Part shown: piece after piece, positions 20,421-20,777 of the stretch
Layout of the letters: the number at the start of each line of letters is the position of its first letter
How positions within the stretch are numbered: position 1 is the first letter of the stretch
Source: Flavobacteriales bacterium
GTDB taxonomy: Bacteria; Bacteroidota; Bacteroidia; Flavobacteriales_D; Parvicellaceae
Length of the DNA: 20,777 nucleotides
Reading direction: 5' to 3'
Assembly: GCA_026993705.1 (NCBI GenBank)
Contig: JALWSJ010000218.1
Coordinates: 1 to 20,777 of the forward strand
Notes under the pieces: generated by a model
Database searches by the model: none
Told to the model about the DNA's origin: nothing
The model's input: the letters and a program-made list of their open reading frames with translations, nothing else
Translations under genes and position numbers: made by a program

Positions 20421-20558
20421 GCGTTAAGGATAGTAGTGGCATCCTTTTGTGTTGTTGCATATATGCAACACAAAAGATATAACGGATAGCCTGACCCCAA
20501 TTGATAAAACAAACGTTTAGCGGTAGCGATATGTTTGTTTTGTCGATTGGGGGAACGC
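20421..20558 (+). repeat. Structured palindromic intergenic element of flavobacterial type
   Basis: The 159-base gap between two small genes holds an element bounded by GCGTT (20421-20425) and AACGC (20554-20558). Inside are two inverted repeats: CTTTTGTGTTG with its complement (20444-20454 and 20466-20476), and a 20-bp pair (20495-20514 and 20533-20552). The two non-Watson-Crick positions of the longer pair are U-G wobbles if the plus strand is transcribed and A-C mismatches on the minus strand, so a plus-strand RNA is favoured. From memory, GCGTTAnGGAT, CTTTTGT...ACAAAAG and GGATAGCC-GACCCC recur in flavobacterial genomes. Confidence 0.65.
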
Positions 20559-20559
20559 C

Positions 20560-20757
20560 CTACTTTTTATTTTTGCCTTTTTTTGCAATTGCTTTTTGCA
20601 TTAGGTAAAATTCTTGGGCTTGGCGGTGGAGCTTTTTTTCTTTTTCCATAGCGGTGAGGTCGCCTCGTCCTAGGTGTTTGTTGGCGAGGTGTTGGTTTAG
20701 GCTTATTTTTGCTCCTTCGGTTTGGCGTTCTTCTAATTGCTTGGTGATGTAGCTCAT
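20560..20757 (-). CDS. Hypothetical small basic protein of the right-hand operon
   Basis: A 65-residue, highly charged, helical protein: MSYITKQLEERQTEGAKISL, then NQHLANKHLGRGDLTAMEKE and a Lys-rich end (KKGKNKK). No membrane segment or known motif is visible. Its stop codon lies immediately next to the palindromic element, which suggests that the element was inserted in or grew within the junction to the next gene. The gene continues a minus-strand cluster that runs out of the window to the right, where Mu-like phages carry transposition and early functions. Confidence 0.55.
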   Translation of the reverse strand: MSYITKQLEERQTEGAKISLNQHLANKHLGRGDLTAMEKEKKLHRQAQEFYLMQKAIAKKGKNKK

Positions 20758-20777
20758 TACTGTTGCTACACTTAATT

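Noticed and set aside
20401..20460. Longer start at 20460 for the 59-residue protein
   Set aside because: The added residues would be coded by one arm of the palindromic element and by upstream non-coding bases; ATG 20400 is a better start.
1..20777. tRNA or rRNA genes, CRISPR arrays, insertion sequences, integrase or transposase genes, phage end sequences
   Set aside because: None was found by reading both strands; the transposition genes and phage ends expected for a Mu-like phage must lie outside the window.

Overview
The window carries most of the structural and lysis region of a Mu-like, contractile-tailed prophage or temperate phage from a member of the Bacteroidota, probably a flavobacterium. 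The phage assignment rests on protein families: Mu gp28-like terminase, DUF935/gp29-like portal, gp30-like minor head protein, gp36-like and gpG-like proteins, a DUF2586-type sheath and a full baseplate series. The host assignment rests on low GC, A-rich start contexts without Shine-Dalgarno sites, Bacteroidota-type promoters (TTTG, 20 nt, then TAnnTTTG or a close variant), and an intergenic element at the right end that resembles one I remember from flavobacterial genomes. The genus cannot be fixed from the window.

Layout. Positions 13158 down to 1 (minus strand) form one long, tightly packed operon. In order of transcription it holds: prohead protease/scaffold, major capsid protein, a lysis cassette (amidase, small coiled-coil membrane protein, candidate unimolecular spanin), a small acidic/basic protein, tail sheath, tail tube, tail chaperone with a programmed -1 frameshift, tape measure, a tail protein, baseplate hub, spike, gp25-like wedge, a LysM-LamG lectin protein, a small protein, a baseplate J-like protein, a conserved Bacteroidota tail protein and a tail-fibre protein cut by the window edge. 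Positions 13337 to 19228 (plus strand) hold the packaging and connector genes: small terminase, large terminase, gp36-like protein, portal, minor head protein with a nuclease-like tail, gpG-like protein and a tail-completion candidate. From 19220 to 20757 small minus-strand genes follow. They look like the end of an early or accessory operon that continues to the right.

Regulation. The two late operons diverge from a 178-bp region (13159-13336). It holds two promoter-like sites facing outwards and two palindromes sharing a half-site (TTACARCGTGTA), arranged with near-perfect symmetry. This suggests one activator switches on capsid/tail genes and packaging genes together. A bidirectional terminator at 19478-19512 ends the right-hand minus operon and can catch rightward late transcripts.

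Most notable: (1) a predicted 75-nt minus-strand small RNA with consensus promoter, paired 5' domain and intrinsic terminator, lying between the minor head gene and gpG; (2) the nuclease-like, AT-rich C-terminal tail on that minor head protein, in the manner of MuF polymorphic toxins, with no obvious immunity gene next to it; (3) the symmetric divergent control region; (4) a textbook A AAA AAG slippery site in the tail chaperone; (5) a single-protein spanin candidate; (6) a 138-bp structured palindromic element at 20421-20558.
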